A stretch of DNA of 64,000 nt, from the NCBI RefSeq assembly GCF_024494385.1, contig NZ_JAEVLT010000008.1, positions 124,001-188,000 on the forward strand, written 5' to 3'. A program made the position numbers and the translations under genes. The stretch is from Bacillus sp. EB600 (GTDB lineage Bacteria; Bacillota; Bacilli; Bacillales; Cytobacillaceae). The notes under the pieces are model-generated. The model was given only the letters and a program-made list of their open reading frames with translations. It was not told where the DNA came from and made no database searches. This document shows positions 9,197-18,603 of this stretch, piece after piece (the stretch's first letter is position 1; every line of letters begins with the position of its first letter).

Positions 9197-9511
9197 TTAT
9201 TTCATATCAGCTTGTTGCTTTTTCGATTGATGGAGGCGGATTTTATAAATAATTAAGATAAGCGCAGCTACGACCAGACCCTCAGCAACTGGCAAAAATA
9301 TACCAAAAAATGTCATTATTGTACAACCAAGTATCAAAAAGATATAAATAATCATTGATTGAAAAAGGGGTAGCTTCTTTGCAAACCCCAGTTTATATAC
9401 AATAATCGATAAAACAACAATCGTAAGATACAAAAGCCACATGCCAACCTTTGGCTGCTCATTAACTTTATAGAGAGCAGCGAAGAATGAAAGTCGTTCC
9501 GTAATATTCAT
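9197..9511 (-). CDS. ylaH: YlaH-like membrane protein
   Basis: Integral membrane protein of 104 residues with about three hydrophobic helices (residues about 23-41, 48-66 and 70-88) and a basic C-terminal tail ending [10 protein letters not shown]. Length, topology and position upstream of typA match B. subtilis YlaH. No function is assigned. GGAGG precedes the ATG at 9511. Confidence 0.8.
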   Translation of the reverse strand: MNITERLSFFAALYKVNEQPKVGMWLLYLTIVVLSIIVYKLGFAKKLPLFQSMIIYIFLILGCTIMTFFGIFLPVAEGLVVAALILIIYKIRLHQSKKQQADMK

Positions 9512-9627
9512 ATCTTCAAGAAGCCTCCTTTAAAAAATTTCTCCATCAGCTCTTTTATCATGTTGGCTGTGACATCATTGTATACATATCTTCACTGACG
9601 AGGTTCTAAAGCCGGGAGATAAGCTGT

Positions 9628-11466
9628 TTAGCTCATCTGCGCCGTTTTTTTCTTTTTAGCCGATTTTTCACGTTCATTTTTATCAAGAATCTTTTTACGC
9701 AGACGTACTGACTCAGGAGTTACTTCACAATACTCATCATCATTTAAGTATTCTAAAGACTCTTCTAAAGTCATAACCCGAGGTCTTTTAATTACGTTCG
9801 TTTGGTCTTTTGTAGCAGAACGAACGTTTGTTTGTTGTTTCATTTTTGTAATATTAACCGTAATATCACTTTCACGACTGTTTTCTCCAACAATCATGCC
9901 CTCGTAAATTTCGGTTCCCGGTTCAATAAAAATTGTTCCTCTGTCTTCAACTTGCATAATCCCATATGTGGTAGCCTTTCCTGTTTCCATTGATACAAGA
10001 ACGCCTTGGTGTCTACCCCCAACTTGCCCTGCAATCATTGGCTGATAGCTGTCAAATGTATGGTTTAGAATTCCATAACCACGTGTAAGGGTCATAAATT
10101 CTGTTGTGTAACCGATAAGTCCACGAGCCGGCACATTAAAGATTAGGCGCACTTGACCAGAGCCATTGTTAATCATATCAAGCATCTCGCCTTTACGGGC
10201 TCCAATTGATTCCATAATTGCACCAGTGTTTTCTTCAGGGACATCAATTTGTACTCTTTCAATCGGCTCACAGCGTACTCCATCAACCATCCTTACAATA
10301 ACTTCTGGTTTAGAAACTTGAAGTTCAAAGCCTTCACGGCGCATATTTTCAATTAAAATTGATAAATGAAGCTCCCCACGGCCTGATACAATCCATGCAT
10401 CCGGAGAATCTGTATTTTCAACCCTTAGGCTTACATCTGTATGCAATTGTGCGCGTAATCTTTCTTCGATCTTTCTTGATGTTAAATACTTTCCTTCTTT
10501 CCCTGCAAATGGACTGTTGTTTACTAAAAATGTCATTTGCAAAGTAGGTTCGTCAATTCTTAGTACTGGCAATGCTTCTTGATGTTCAGTCGGACATACA
10601 GTTTCCCCTACATTAATGTCTTCCATTCCAGAAACAGCGATTAAATCGCCGGCATAAGCTTCTTCGATCTCCTCACGTTTTAAGCCAAAGAAACCAAATA
10701 TTTTTGTTACCCGGAATTGTTTCACAGAACCATCTAATTTCATTAAAGCAACCTGCTGACCAACATGCATCTTACCGCGGAACACACGGCCAATCCCAAT
10801 TCTGCCGACATAATCATTATAATCTAAAAGGGCCACCTGGAATTGCAGAGGCTCCTCACGATTATCGACTGGTGCAGGGATGTATTCGATAATTGCCTCG
10901 TATAATGATTTCATATTTTCATCCTGTTTTTCCGGGTCTGTACTTGCTGTTCCGTTAACAGCAGAAGCATAAATGACTGGAAAATCAAGCTGATCTTCTT
11001 CTGCACCAAGTTCAATAAATAAATCAAGCACTTCATCGATAACTTCTAATGGGCGTGCAGTATCCTTATCTATTTTATTTACAACAACAATTGGAGTCAA
11101 ACGTTGTTCCAATGCTTTCTTTAGCACAAAACGAGTTTGCGGCATACATCCTTCATAGGCATCAACAACCAATAATACACCATCAACCATTTTCATAATC
11201 CGCTCAACTTCACCGCCAAAGTCTGCGTGTCCTGGTGTGTCGAGAATATTGATCCTTTTGTCTTGATATTGAATAGCTGTATTTTTTGCTAAAATTGTGA
11301 TCCCTCGTTCTCTTTCCAAGTCATTTGAATCCATGGCACGTTCTTCAACATGCTCATTTGAGCGGAAAGTTCCAGCTTGCTTTAACAACTGATCAACCAA
11401 GGTTGTTTTACCGTGGTCAACGTGAGCTATAATTGCTATATTGCGTATATCGTCTCTTAATTTCAA
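9628..11466 (-). CDS. typA: Translational GTPase TypA/BipA
   Basis: Ribosome-associated GTPase of 612 residues, paralogue of EF-G, involved in ribosome assembly and stress or cold adaptation. GTP-binding motifs are complete: G1 [10 protein letters not shown], switch I with RGITI, G3 [15 protein letters not shown]4 [13 protein letters not shown]-like domains III and V and the TypA-specific C-terminal domain follow ([36 protein letters not shown]). The C-terminus is lysine-rich. A strong GGAGTG-type ribosome binding site precedes the ATG. Position next to ylaH and ylaF matches B. subtilis ylaG. Confidence 0.97.
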   Translation of the reverse strand: MKLRDDIRNIAIIAHVDHGKTTLVDQLLKQAGTFRSNEHVEERAMDSNDLERERGITILAKNTAIQYQDKRINILDTPGHADFGGEVERIMKMVDGVLLVVDAYEGCMPQTRFVLKKALEQRLTPIVVVNKIDKDTARPLEVIDEVLDLFIELGAEEDQLDFPVIYASAVNGTASTDPEKQDENMKSLYEAIIEYIPAPVDNREEPLQFQVALLDYNDYVGRIGIGRVFRGKMHVGQQVALMKLDGSVKQFRVTKIFGFFGLKREEIEEAYAGDLIAVSGMEDINVGETVCPTEHQEALPVLRIDEPTLQMTFLVNNSPFAGKEGKYLTSRKIEERLRAQLHTDVSLRVENTDSPDAWIVSGRGELHLSILIENMRREGFELQVSKPEVIVRMVDGVRCEPIERVQIDVPEENTGAIMESIGARKGEMLDMINNGSGQVRLIFNVPARGLIGYTTEFMTLTRGYGILNHTFDSYQPMIAGQVGGRHQGVLVSMETGKATTYGIMQVEDRGTIFIEPGTEIYEGMIVGENSRESDITVNITKMKQQTNVRSATKDQTNVIKRPRVMTLEESLEYLNDDEYCEVTPESVRLRKKILDKNEREKSAKKKKTAQMS

Positions 11467-11667
11467 AAAAATTCACTCCTACTTATTTTCTATAAAAAAA
11501 TAACCTAATATTAGTCTCCCATTCACAACTAAAATATTATACCACATTTTATTGTAGAAACCTAAAAGCATTTTATTGTACAATGTATATTAACAGCATT
11601 CAAGCTGATATTTCAACAAAATATTACAAAAAAAAGAATTATAAGGACAATAAAGGGGATTCGTGAT

Positions 11668-11853
11668 ATGAAACAAGTTAAGTGGATTTTTCTTATTTAT
11701 GCGATACTTTCTGCCGCAAGCATTATAGGTATTGGTATTGCAATCGCAGAAAAAAGTATCATTGGAGCTGTCGGCAGCATTATCGCTGTCATCCTCATTA
11801 TGGGTCTAGGGTTTAGCCAAAAGAAAAAAATGCGCGAAAGTGGCAATCTTTAG
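11668..11853 (+). CDS. ylaF: YlaF family membrane protein (DUF5325)
   Basis: Protein of 61 residues with two hydrophobic helices (about 5-25 and 30-50) separated by AEKS, and a basic tail KKKMRESGNL. Matches B. subtilis YlaF in size, sequence pattern and position divergent from typA. AAAGGGG lies 8 nt upstream of the ATG. Function unknown. Confidence 0.8.
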   Translation: MKQVKWIFLIYAILSAASIIGIGIAIAEKSIIGAVGSIIAVILIMGLGFSQKKKMRESGNL

Positions 11854-11877
11854 GCTAATACACTCTGTCTATGATAA

Positions 11878-11910
11878 GAAGAAGCCTGATTGATTCAGGC
11901 TTCTTTCTTT
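11878..11910. terminator. Terminator between ylaF and the suhB-like gene
   Basis: AGAAGCCTGA / TCAGGCTTCT stem with a four-base loop, T-rich on the + strand. Confidence 0.85.
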
Positions 11911-11917
11911 TTTAGTA

Positions 11918-12715
11918 TTACCAATTACCATCGTTTAAATATTTTTTTAAAATTGTTTGGTGAAATCCAGGCTTGGCTACGAGCAGGGTGTCTTTTGTCA
12001 GAAAGTCTAATTTTTTTCCTTTTAAATTCGTTACAACCCCTCCTGCCTCCTCTACAATGATGGATCCCCCTCCAAAATCCCATGGAGCGAGCCTTAAGGC
12101 AATATATGCATCAATTCTCCCCGCTGCCACATAGGCCATTTCCAGCGCAGCAGAACCGTATGATCGTAACCCCCTTGCATCTTTTGCAAGCGGTATGAGC
12201 AGGTTATGGTCAATTCGATGATTTTCCATTAACCACGTTGGATTTATGCCAATTATAGCTTTAGAGACATCTACTTCCCGTAGTCCAGTCAGTCTTTTTT
12301 CATTTAAATATGCACCACTGCCTCTTATGGCATGGTACATCTCGTCGCGGACAACATCATAAATAACACCAATTTTTCCTACTCCATCTTCGTATATACC
12401 TACAGATATCGCAAAATCGTGCTGCTGATGGACAAAATTCATCGTTCCATCAATAGGATCAAGCATCCAGACGATTCCTTCCATACTTTTCAGGTCATCG
12501 CCAAATCCTTCTTCTCCTAAGATTTTATGGTCTGGAAACGTTTCTCTAATTTTTTCAATGAAGAATTGTTCAACCTCCCGATCAATATTTGTTACCAGAT
12601 CATTGGGGTTTGATTTCGTTTGAATGTCCAACTTCATTTCAAAAGAAGCGCGGATCCTAATTCCAGCCTCCTTGACCCATTGCTTAGCAAAAGCATCTAT
12701 TTTTTCCCAATTCAT
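11918..12715 (-). CDS. suhB: Inositol monophosphatase family protein (YktC)
   Basis: Mg2+-dependent, Li+-sensitive-type phosphatase of 265 residues, the length of B. subtilis YktC. Metal-binding motifs are present: GEEGFGDD, DPIDGTMNFVHQ and the C-terminal WDFGGGSIIVEEAGG. Likely substrates are inositol phosphates or related sugar phosphates. An ATG at 12742 would add nine residues, but GGGGGT seven nt before the ATG at 12715 decides the start. Followed by a bidirectional terminator. Confidence 0.9.
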   Translation of the reverse strand: MNWEKIDAFAKQWVKEAGIRIRASFEMKLDIQTKSNPNDLVTNIDREVEQFFIEKIRETFPDHKILGEEGFGDDLKSMEGIVWMLDPIDGTMNFVHQQHDFAISVGIYEDGVGKIGVIYDVVRDEMYHAIRGSGAYLNEKRLTGLREVDVSKAIIGINPTWLMENHRIDHNLLIPLAKDARGLRSYGSAALEMAYVAAGRIDAYIALRLAPWDFGGGSIIVEEAGGVVTNLKGKKLDFLTKDTLLVAKPGFHQTILKKYLNDGNW

Positions 12716-12869
12716 TATGTAACCCCCATTTCGACCCTTCACCTTTGGTCTTATGTATTTTTATCGAAGAGACATCATTACTATTATAAGCTTATCCAAT
12801 AAGGTTAAGACCATCAACTTTTAGCTCGCCTTGTTGTTTATCTATTTTTCTAAAAAGAATCAATACAAA

Positions 12870-12908
12870 AACAAACGAACTCCTATCTACTTCATCAATA
12901 GGAGTTCG
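12870..12908 (-). terminator. Terminator downstream of the ykzI-like gene
   Basis: CGAACTCCTAT / ATAGGAGTTCG stem, 11-nt loop, followed by TTTGTTTTTGT in the minus direction. Confidence 0.75.
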
Positions 12909-12972
12909 CGCTAGTTTAAAAATATATCTACATCCATTATTCCATGTTTCCCCTTAGTTGAATTACTTACTA

Positions 12973-13167
12973 TTAAAGAGCTTTTAACCGCAGTAGCTCT
13001 TGGCGGATTCTTTCTAGCTTTTGCTTACAATACTTCATCTTTTCTCCATTTTTTTCTGACATAGCCTCAAAAAGTGTCGCCAGCTCATAATCCATTTCCA
13101 ATCTTAATACTGCAGACCGTTCTTTATCACTTGATTTTTTGCGAGATGTATTCATCAATTGTTTCAT
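12973..13167 (-). CDS. YkzI-like small coiled protein
   Basis: 64 residues, very basic at the N-terminus (NTSRKKSSDKER) and helical after residue 20 (LRLEMDYELATLFEAM, CKQKLERIRQELLRLKAL). Probably a single helical hairpin. Its place between yktB and yktC is that of ykzI in B. subtilis; identity is by synteny. GGGAGGG upstream of the ATG is a strong ribosome binding site. Function unknown. It has its own terminator. Confidence 0.7.
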   Translation of the reverse strand: MKQLMNTSRKKSSDKERSAVLRLEMDYELATLFEAMSEKNGEKMKYCKQKLERIRQELLRLKAL

Positions 13168-13349
13168 ATTTTAAAACCCTCCCCTATCATTAACTGATTT
13201 TTCTGATTATTTTTATTATTATAATATGAAAATTAATGAATGTTTGCAACAAATATGTGCTAACACCTATGAATTCGTCAAAAGCAGGAAAATTTCAGTC
13301 AAACCACTATTATGTTAAAATAATTGGAAAAAGAACCTGGGAGGATAAA

Positions 13350-13961
13350 ATGAATTTTTCTGGCTTTTCAAACGATGATTTTGATACATTTAAAATAGAA
13401 GGTCTTAACGCAAGAATGATAGCAATTCAAGAACGCATTCGTCCAAAGTTCCAAGAAATAGGGCAATTGTTAACGGACGAACTTTCTACATTAGCCGGAA
13501 ATGAAATGTTTTTACATATTGCAAAACACGCCCGTCGAACCATCAATGCCCCCCAAGATACATGGCTAGCGATTGCAGCGAACAAACGTGGATACAAACA
13601 ACACCCGCATTTCCAAGTTGGATTGTTTGACGATCATGTTTTTATTTGGCTTGCGTTCATTTACGAATTGCCAAACAAGACAGAAATTGCAAAGAAATTC
13701 CTGAATAACCTGAAAACCTTTAAAGAGATTCCCGACGATTTTGTCATTTCACTTGACCATATGAAAAAGGAGTCTATGTCAATAAAAGAAATCAACATGA
13801 AGCACTCGCTTGAACGATTCCGTGACGTGAAAAAGGCGGAATTTCTTGTTGGACGTCATGTTCAATCGAATGACCCCTTATTGACTGATGGAGAAGCATT
13901 TGTTTCACTTGTCGAAGATACATTCAAGACATTGTTCCCAATATACAAATTATCGTTGTAA
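13350..13961 (+). CDS. yktB: UPF0637/DUF1054 family protein (YktB)
   Basis: Cytosolic protein of 203 residues starting MNFSGFSNDDFDTFKIEG, the family start. The open frame extends upstream to 13236, but GGGAGG six nt before the ATG at 13350 fixes the start and gives the family length. Conserved stretches include FLHIAKHARRTINAPQDTW and HFQVGLFDDHVFIWLAF. No activity is known. Divergent from ykzI and convergent with yktA, with which it shares a bidirectional terminator. Confidence 0.88.
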   Translation: MNFSGFSNDDFDTFKIEGLNARMIAIQERIRPKFQEIGQLLTDELSTLAGNEMFLHIAKHARRTINAPQDTWLAIAANKRGYKQHPHFQVGLFDDHVFIWLAFIYELPNKTEIAKKFLNNLKTFKEIPDDFVISLDHMKKESMSIKEINMKHSLERFRDVKKAEFLVGRHVQSNDPLLTDGEAFVSLVEDTFKTLFPIYKLSL

Positions 13962-13995
13962 AAAAAGCGCCTTTGCAAAAATTTAATACTATGCG

Positions 13996-14028
13996 ACAAG
14001 GCTACTGACACCATCAGTAGCCTTGTTT
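13996..14028. terminator. Bidirectional terminator yktB/yktA
   Basis: ACAAGGCTACTGA / TCAGTAGCCTTGT, followed by TTTTA on the + strand. Confidence 0.85.
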
Positions 14029-14050
14029 TAATTTCTTCTGCTTTTTCTAA

Positions 14051-14323
14051 TTATTTCATTAAAATCTTGTCGGAAACATCTGCCTCTTTTGCCTTTTTAA
14101 TTGTACGATATGAAGAATATCCGCTTATTTCTTCAAACTCACCGCAAAGCTTTTTTTCTTCGGCAATACTAGGGACAACCTTTTTAAAACGGCGGTATGC
14201 CGCCATTAAATCTTCGCGTCTAATACCTTTCTCGTAGGCCTTTTCAATCGCCTCGAAAAAATGAATGACATCGATTGTCTCATCTGTTGTCCAATGGTAG
14301 TCAATGGGATACTGATACTCCAT
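14051..14323 (-). CDS. yktA: UPF0223 family protein (YktA)
   Basis: Protein of 90 residues starting [20 protein letters not shown] with VVPSIAEEK and [16 protein letters not shown] in the second half, typical of UPF0223. Mostly helical, no membrane segment. Function unknown. It is next to yktB as in B. subtilis. Confidence 0.87.
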   Translation of the reverse strand: MEYQYPIDYHWTTDETIDVIHFFEAIEKAYEKGIRREDLMAAYRRFKKVVPSIAEEKKLCGEFEEISGYSSYRTIKKAKEADVSDKILMK

Positions 14324-14386
14324 TTTGTCACCTGCTTTAATTTTGTATACTTCTAACTGTAACCCATTTAGGAAATAGAATAAAGA

Positions 14387-15349
14387 TTATTCATTTCCCC
14401 ATCTTTTCCGGATTTGTTCTGCATCTGAAATGATCCGGTTAAAAAGCTCCTCTACTGTTGGCACATCTCTTATTAATCCCATCACCTGACCGGCCCACGC
14501 AAATCCTTCATCTATTTTTCCCTCATGGATATACCTAGTATTTGCTTGACCGCTCACTAAGTGTTTTAGCTGCTCATATCCGCCGCCTATTTTTTCAATT
14601 TCCATGATTTTTTTTGTCCAACTATTGGCTATTGCTCTTGCTGGGGCTCCAATCGATCGTTTAATAACTATTGTATCCATTTCTTTTCCTTCAACAAGGG
14701 CTTTTTTATAAGCAGCATCAGCATGTACACATTCCTTGGTTGCGATGAATCTCGTCCCCATTTCAATCCCTTCAGCTCCTAGGGTCAGTGATGCCATTAG
14801 CCCACGTCCGTCGCCAATACCCCCGGAAGCAATAACAGGAATAGATACTGAATCTACTACTTGAGGGATCAAAACCATTGTTCCGATATCATCTCTTCCA
14901 AGGTGACCACCGCCCTCCTGCCCGACAACGATAACAGCATCAGCACCAAGTTCTTCCGCTTTTTCAGCCTGTCGTCTTGCTGCAACAAGAACCAGTTTTT
15001 TACTATTTGTTCCTTTTAATTGGTCCAAAATTGGGGCAGGATTCCCCCCTGTCATCGTTACTACAGGGACTTCCTCATCAATTGCAACCTGTAACATGTC
15101 ACTAAACGGTCTACCATGCTGTCCGATCGCATAATTAACCCCAAATGGCTTGGAGGTTAACTTTTTTACTTTGCGAATCTCAGACCTCAGACTTTCAGGA
15201 TCAGCAAGTGACATGGCTGTAATTTGACCTAGCCCGCCAGCGTTTGACACAGCGGCTGCTAACTCTGAATAAGCAAGATAGGCAAGTCCGCCTTGAATAA
15301 TCGGATATTTAATATTTAATAGCTCTGTTACTCGAGTGTTCCAATTCAC
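14387..15349 (-). CDS. Nitronate monooxygenase / FabK-like flavin oxidoreductase
   Basis: FMN-dependent TIM-barrel enzyme of 320 residues of the 2-nitropropane dioxygenase family. Seen: N-terminal YPIIQGGLAYLAYSELAAAV, the catalytic-type VVGQEGGGHLGRDD, and the phosphate-binding region ASGGIGDGRGLMASLTLGAEG followed by MGTRF. The family contains nitronate monooxygenases and FabK-type enoyl-ACP reductases, which cannot be separated here. The FabK operon context is absent, so a nitronate or quinone detoxifying role is more likely. It stands between yktA and the divergent speA. Confidence 0.85.
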   Translation of the reverse strand: MNWNTRVTELLNIKYPIIQGGLAYLAYSELAAAVSNAGGLGQITAMSLADPESLRSEIRKVKKLTSKPFGVNYAIGQHGRPFSDMLQVAIDEEVPVVTMTGGNPAPILDQLKGTNSKKLVLVAARRQAEKAEELGADAVIVVGQEGGGHLGRDDIGTMVLIPQVVDSVSIPVIASGGIGDGRGLMASLTLGAEGIEMGTRFIATKECVHADAAYKKALVEGKEMDTIVIKRSIGAPARAIANSWTKKIMEIEKIGGGYEQLKHLVSGQANTRYIHEGKIDEGFAWAGQVMGLIRDVPTVEELFNRIISDAEQIRKRWGNE

Positions 15350-15559
15350 TTTTAAGCCTCCTAATAATTGATTTACTAGTTATTTCGTTCATAAAGGGTA
15401 ATTTTCCTTTTAATATGCAAAACTAAGATAAACTGAGAAAGAATAAACAAAACGTGATTTTTTCTATGCAACGAAGGGTTATAATGCTATAATTCATATG
15501 TTTTGAAAATTAGCGTTACAATTAAAGAGTATTTTTTGAAATAGAGGTGTAGAGAAAAA

Positions 15560-17032
15560 ATGTCACAATATGAAACACCGTTATTTAGCGGTTTATTAGA
15601 ACATGCAAAGAAAAACCCAGTTCAATTCCATATTCCTGGGCATAAAAAAGGAACTGGAATTGACCCTGAATTTAGAAGTTTTATTGGAGATAATGCCTTA
15701 TCCATTGATTTAATAAACATCAGCCCTCTTGATGATCTTCACCAGCCAAAAGGGATTATTAAACAAGCTCAAGACCTTGCCGCTGAAGCATTTGGCGCTG
15801 ACCATACCTTTTTTTCTGTCCAAGGAACGAGCGGGGCAATTATGACGATGGTTATGGCAGTATGTGGTCCAGACGATAAAATTATTGTTCCTAGGAATGT
15901 TCATAAATCAGTTATGTCAGCAATTGTATTCTCGGGAGCTATTCCTGTGTTTATTCATCCGGAAATTGATGAAAATCTCGGAATTTCACACGGCATTACA
16001 AATGATTCCGTTGAAAAGGCTCTACAACAACACCCTGATGCAAAGGGTGTACTTGTTATCAATCCAACTTATTTCGGTATATCTGCTGATTTAAAGAAGA
16101 TTGTTGAAATTGCACATTCTCACAATGTCCCAGTATTAGTCGATGAAGCACATGGAGCCCATATTCATTTTCATGATGAACTCCCACTTTCAGCTATGCA
16201 GGCAGGAGCTGATATGGCGGCAACTAGCGTTCATAAGCTGGGCGGTTCAATGACCCAAAGCTCCATTCTTAATGTAAAGGATGGTCTTGTTTCCGCGAAA
16301 CGTGTGCAATCAATCTTAAGCATGTTAACGACTACTTCGACATCCTATTTATTGCTAGCTTCCCTAGATGTAGCACGTAAACGCTTGGCAACAGAAGGTA
16401 GGGAACTCATTAATAAAACAATAAAACTCTCACAGTCGATTCGGAAGCAAATAAATGAAATTGAACACTTGTATTGTGTTGGAGAAGAAATATTAGGTTC
16501 AAAAGCCACCTTTGGCTATGATCCAACGAAGCTAATTATTTCTGTAAAGGATTTAGGAATCAGTGGATTTGAAGTAGAAAAATGGCTAAGGGAAAAATAT
16601 AATATTGAGGTTGAATTGTCAGACCTTTATAACATCCTTTGTATCATATCACCTGGAGATACAGAAACAGAAGCCAATATTTTAATCCAGGCGTTAAAGG
16701 AGCTTGCGGATGAATGTGAGCACCGCACTGAAAAGATTGTACCTTTGCAAGTTCTCTTACCAGATATCCCACTCCTTGCTCTTACGCCAAGAGATGCCTT
16801 TTATGCAGAAACAGAAACGATACCATTTGAGGAATCAGAGGGTAGAATTATTGCTGAATTTATTATGGTTTATCCACCGGGAATTCCTATTTTTATACCA
16901 GGTGAAATTATTACAAAGGAAAACCTTCACTATATTCGCGAAAACTTAGAGGTAGGTCTTCCTGTCCAAGGACCAGAAGACGACGAAATTAAAACCATTC
17001 GGGTTATTAAAGAATATAAAGCCATCGAATAA
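15560..17032 (+). CDS. speA: Arginine decarboxylase SpeA
   Basis: PLP-dependent Orn/Lys/Arg decarboxylase of 490 residues, the length of B. subtilis SpeA. It makes agmatine, the first step to spermidine. The PLP lysine is in SVHKLGGSMTQSS; FHIPGHKKG near the N-terminus and VDEAHGAH (cofactor ring aspartate) are typical. C-terminal small domain ends with YPPGIPIFIPGE. AGAGGTG lies upstream of the ATG. A long repeat copy follows the stop codon with two intervening bases, and the SR1 gene is convergent. In B. subtilis SR1 lies between speA and pdhD too. Confidence 0.94.
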   Translation: MSQYETPLFSGLLEHAKKNPVQFHIPGHKKGTGIDPEFRSFIGDNALSIDLINISPLDDLHQPKGIIKQAQDLAAEAFGADHTFFSVQGTSGAIMTMVMAVCGPDDKIIVPRNVHKSVMSAIVFSGAIPVFIHPEIDENLGISHGITNDSVEKALQQHPDAKGVLVINPTYFGISADLKKIVEIAHSHNVPVLVDEAHGAHIHFHDELPLSAMQAGADMAATSVHKLGGSMTQSSILNVKDGLVSAKRVQSILSMLTTTSTSYLLLASLDVARKRLATEGRELINKTIKLSQSIRKQINEIEHLYCVGEEILGSKATFGYDPTKLIISVKDLGISGFEVEKWLREKYNIEVELSDLYNILCIISPGDTETEANILIQALKELADECEHRTEKIVPLQVLLPDIPLLALTPRDAFYAETETIPFEESEGRIIAEFIMVYPPGIPIFIPGEIITKENLHYIRENLEVGLPVQGPEDDEIKTIRVIKEYKAIE

Positions 17033-17033
17033 G

Positions 17034-17184
17034 AAAAGCTAAAAGCACCCGTTTAGCGGAGTACACTACGCTGGGCACTAGCCGACTAAAAAGCACTGCC
17101 GTCCTCGGCAACGCCGGCACTAGCACGTCCTCGAAAAAGCTAATGCTTTTCCTTCGTGGGATGCAAAGCTATCGAAGCTAGACT
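17034..17184 (+). repeat. Interspersed repeat, long copy (R4)
   Basis: Starts AGAAAAGCTAAAAGCACCCG right after the speA stop, has GGGCACT, then the optional module CCGACTAAAAAGCACTGCCG with its inverted partner CGGCAACGCCGGCACTAGCA, and ends with GAAGCTAGAC. Confidence 0.8.
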
Positions 17185-17185
17185 A

Positions 17186-17220
17186 TAAAAAAACAGGGTT
17201 CCTTTCCAGGAGCCCTGTTT
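17186..17220 (-). terminator. SR1 terminator
   Basis: In the minus direction AACAGGGCTCCT / AGGAACCCTGTT with loop GGAA and a seven-T run; one C/A mismatch in the stem. Confidence 0.88.
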
Positions 17221-17258
17221 ATGTTATAAAATAAAAAGTTATTTAGTTTAGATTCGCT

Positions 17259-17387
17259 TTATTTCCCTTGTTCCTTGTGATTATCATCACTACAGCAATG
17301 GCATTTACCATAAAGAACAGTTACTTTTTCATCTTCAAAATGAGTAATAGTAGACTCACAATCTTGGCATACAAGTGTACCCATCAT
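17259..17387 (-). CDS. sr1P: SR1P, GapA-binding peptide
   Basis: Short reading frame of 42 codons (MMGTLVCQDCESTITHF, then EDEKVTVLYGKCHCC, ending HKEQGK). It closely resembles B. subtilis SR1P, which binds the glyceraldehyde-3-phosphate dehydrogenase GapA and stabilises the gapA operon mRNA and RNase J1 interaction. Two CxxC-like pairs (CQDC and CHCC) are conserved. Tandem ATGs at 17387 and 17384 both fit AAGGGGA; the second gives the B. subtilis start MGT. It lies within the SR1 RNA. Confidence 0.92.
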   Translation of the reverse strand: MMGTLVCQDCESTITHFEDEKVTVLYGKCHCCSDDNHKEQGK

Positions 17388-17417
17388 TTCAATCCCCTTC
17401 TCATTATCTTAATTTCA

Positions 17418-17430
17418 TGAAAGCGTTTCA
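17418..17430. promoter_or_regulatory. cre-like CcpA operator in SR1
   Basis: TGAAAGCGTTTCA fits the cre consensus. It lies about 8-20 nt downstream of the deduced SR1 start site, where bound CcpA would block transcription. In B. subtilis SR1 is mainly repressed by CcpN and weakly by CcpA. Confidence 0.65.
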
Positions 17431-17444
17431 ACTTCCTTACACTT

Positions 17445-17473
17445 ATAATAATATAACACATTTAACATTTCAA
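17445..17473 (-). promoter_or_regulatory. SR1 sigma-A promoter
   Basis: TTGAAA (17468-17473) and TATTAT (17445-17450) with a 17-nt spacer on the minus strand. Confidence 0.65.
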
Positions 17474-17547
17474 GCCTAAATTGTATATCACATTAAAGTT
17501 TTTTTGTAATCTCAGTAATACTTAATTAGTAATAATGTGCAAAAAAT

Positions 17548-17658
17548 AAAAGCGGAAGCGCCCATTTTGCGAAGTACAGTAGCCGCTGGGCGCTGGAGCT
17601 AGACGATGATTAGATTCATTCAAAGTTATCAATAGGGTAATAATTTATAATTCCTTAA
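17548..17658 (+). repeat. Interspersed repeat copy R5
   Basis: AAAGCGGAAGCGCCC, then GTACAGTAGCCGCTGGGCGC, TGGAGCTAGAC, and the tail ATTCATTCAAAGTTATCAAT also seen after the 41 kb copy. It stands just upstream of the SR1 promoter and downstream of the minus-strand DUF3055 gene. Confidence 0.8.
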
Positions 17659-17662
17659 TTAG

Positions 17663-17688
17663 AAAAAACAGGCTTTGCCATTAGCCTG
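17663..17688 (-). terminator. Terminator of the DUF3055 gene
   Basis: CAGGCT / AGCCTG stem with an eight-nt loop and six T in the minus direction. Confidence 0.75.
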
Positions 17689-17713
17689 CTTATCTGTTTT
17701 TTATTCACTTAAA

Positions 17714-18013
17714 TTATTCATATTGTGTTGTAAATGGAAGAGTAGGAAGGGCTTCACTGAAAAAATCAGCTAGATCAGCAGCCTGCTGCTTAGTTTGGAT
17801 ATGGAATACAGTTTGCAAGTGGTCTAAATCTTCGAGATCTCTTGGATCGAGGAGTGTGGATCGGCCGGTTTGCATGCAAACAACTAGAGGCTTTCCAAAA
17901 AACATATTTGTGTAGACGATCCCAAAATCATAGCGGCTTTGTTCCGTGGTAAAACCAACAAATCTTACTTGAACGTTTTCCTGCTCATCGTAGAGCTTTC
18001 CAAATAATTCCAT
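17714..18013 (-). CDS. DUF3055 / SAV0927-like protein
   Basis: Cytosolic protein of 99 residues beginning MELFGKLYDEQENVQVRFVG, with RYDFGIVYTNMFFGKPLVV and DPRDLEDLDHLQTVF. This resembles the DUF3055 family of small Firmicutes proteins. Function unknown. GGAGG is six nt upstream of the ATG. Confidence 0.75.
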   Translation of the reverse strand: MELFGKLYDEQENVQVRFVGFTTEQSRYDFGIVYTNMFFGKPLVVCMQTGRSTLLDPRDLEDLDHLQTVFHIQTKQQAADLADFFSEALPTLPFTTQYE

Positions 18014-18168
18014 ATTATTCCTCCAATGTTTTTTGAATATTAAGAATTTAATTGTAACCCATTTTTTTTAATAAAACAAGACAATTCTTCGTAAGTGTTG
18101 TCATTGCATTTTAATCAGTGCTAAAATAAAGTAGCATATACATACGGATACCTGAGGAGGAATATTGG

Positions 18169-18603
18169 ATGGCGATAAATGCCTATATAAAGCTAGTGCC
18201 TTCATCCTTAAAGCAAACAATTACAATCGACGAAGTAAAGGAACTATTCTTATATTATCAGCAAATAACCGGAAAAACCGGAGAAGAATTAGAGTGGGAT
18301 TATGAGAATTATGCCTTTCCATATGAAATAAAAGAAACAGAAGAGGGAAAAGGCAAATGGTTTTATCTTTCTAGCAATCATGAACGATATAATGCAATTT
18401 TGGTTGGCGTTGATAAAGAAGTTTCTCGTGATGAAAACGGTGAGGAGAAAGAACAAACATACATACAACTAACATTACCTGATCAATCAACCTTCGGGGA
18501 TAAAGGAAAAGCAAATGAATTTTGCAAATTCCTTGGAAAAAAATTGCAAGGTGAGCTTCATCTATTTAACGGAAGAATAATGTACTTTTATCCTAGAAAG
18601 TAA
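18169..18603 (+). CDS. DUF1885-like protein
   Basis: Cytosolic protein of 144 residues beginning MAINAYIKLVPSSLKQTITI, with DEVKELFLYYQQITGKTGEE and a C-terminal HLFNGRIMYFYPRK. I assign it tentatively to DUF1885. No catalytic motif is seen. GAGGAGG precedes the ATG. A full-length interspersed repeat starts at the stop codon and the terminator comes after the repeat, so the repeat would be in the mRNA. Confidence 0.7.
   Translation: MAINAYIKLVPSSLKQTITIDEVKELFLYYQQITGKTGEELEWDYENYAFPYEIKETEEGKGKWFYLSSNHERYNAILVGVDKEVSRDENGEEKEQTYIQLTLPDQSTFGDKGKANEFCKFLGKKLQGELHLFNGRIMYFYPRK

Larger units (their letters stand above)
17186..17438 (-). ncRNA. sr1: SR1 dual-function small RNA
   Basis: Transcript of about 250 nt deduced from a promoter at 17445-17473 and a terminator at 17186-17220, carrying the SR1P reading frame. 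In B. subtilis SR1 base-pairs with ahrC mRNA, inhibits its translation, and also encodes SR1P, which binds GapA. The gene sits in the same speA-pdhD interval as in B. subtilis. A cre-like site downstream of the promoter fits the known repression of SR1 under glycolytic conditions. The RNA boundaries are inferred from sequence; antisense pairing to ahrC was not tested. Confidence 0.8.
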
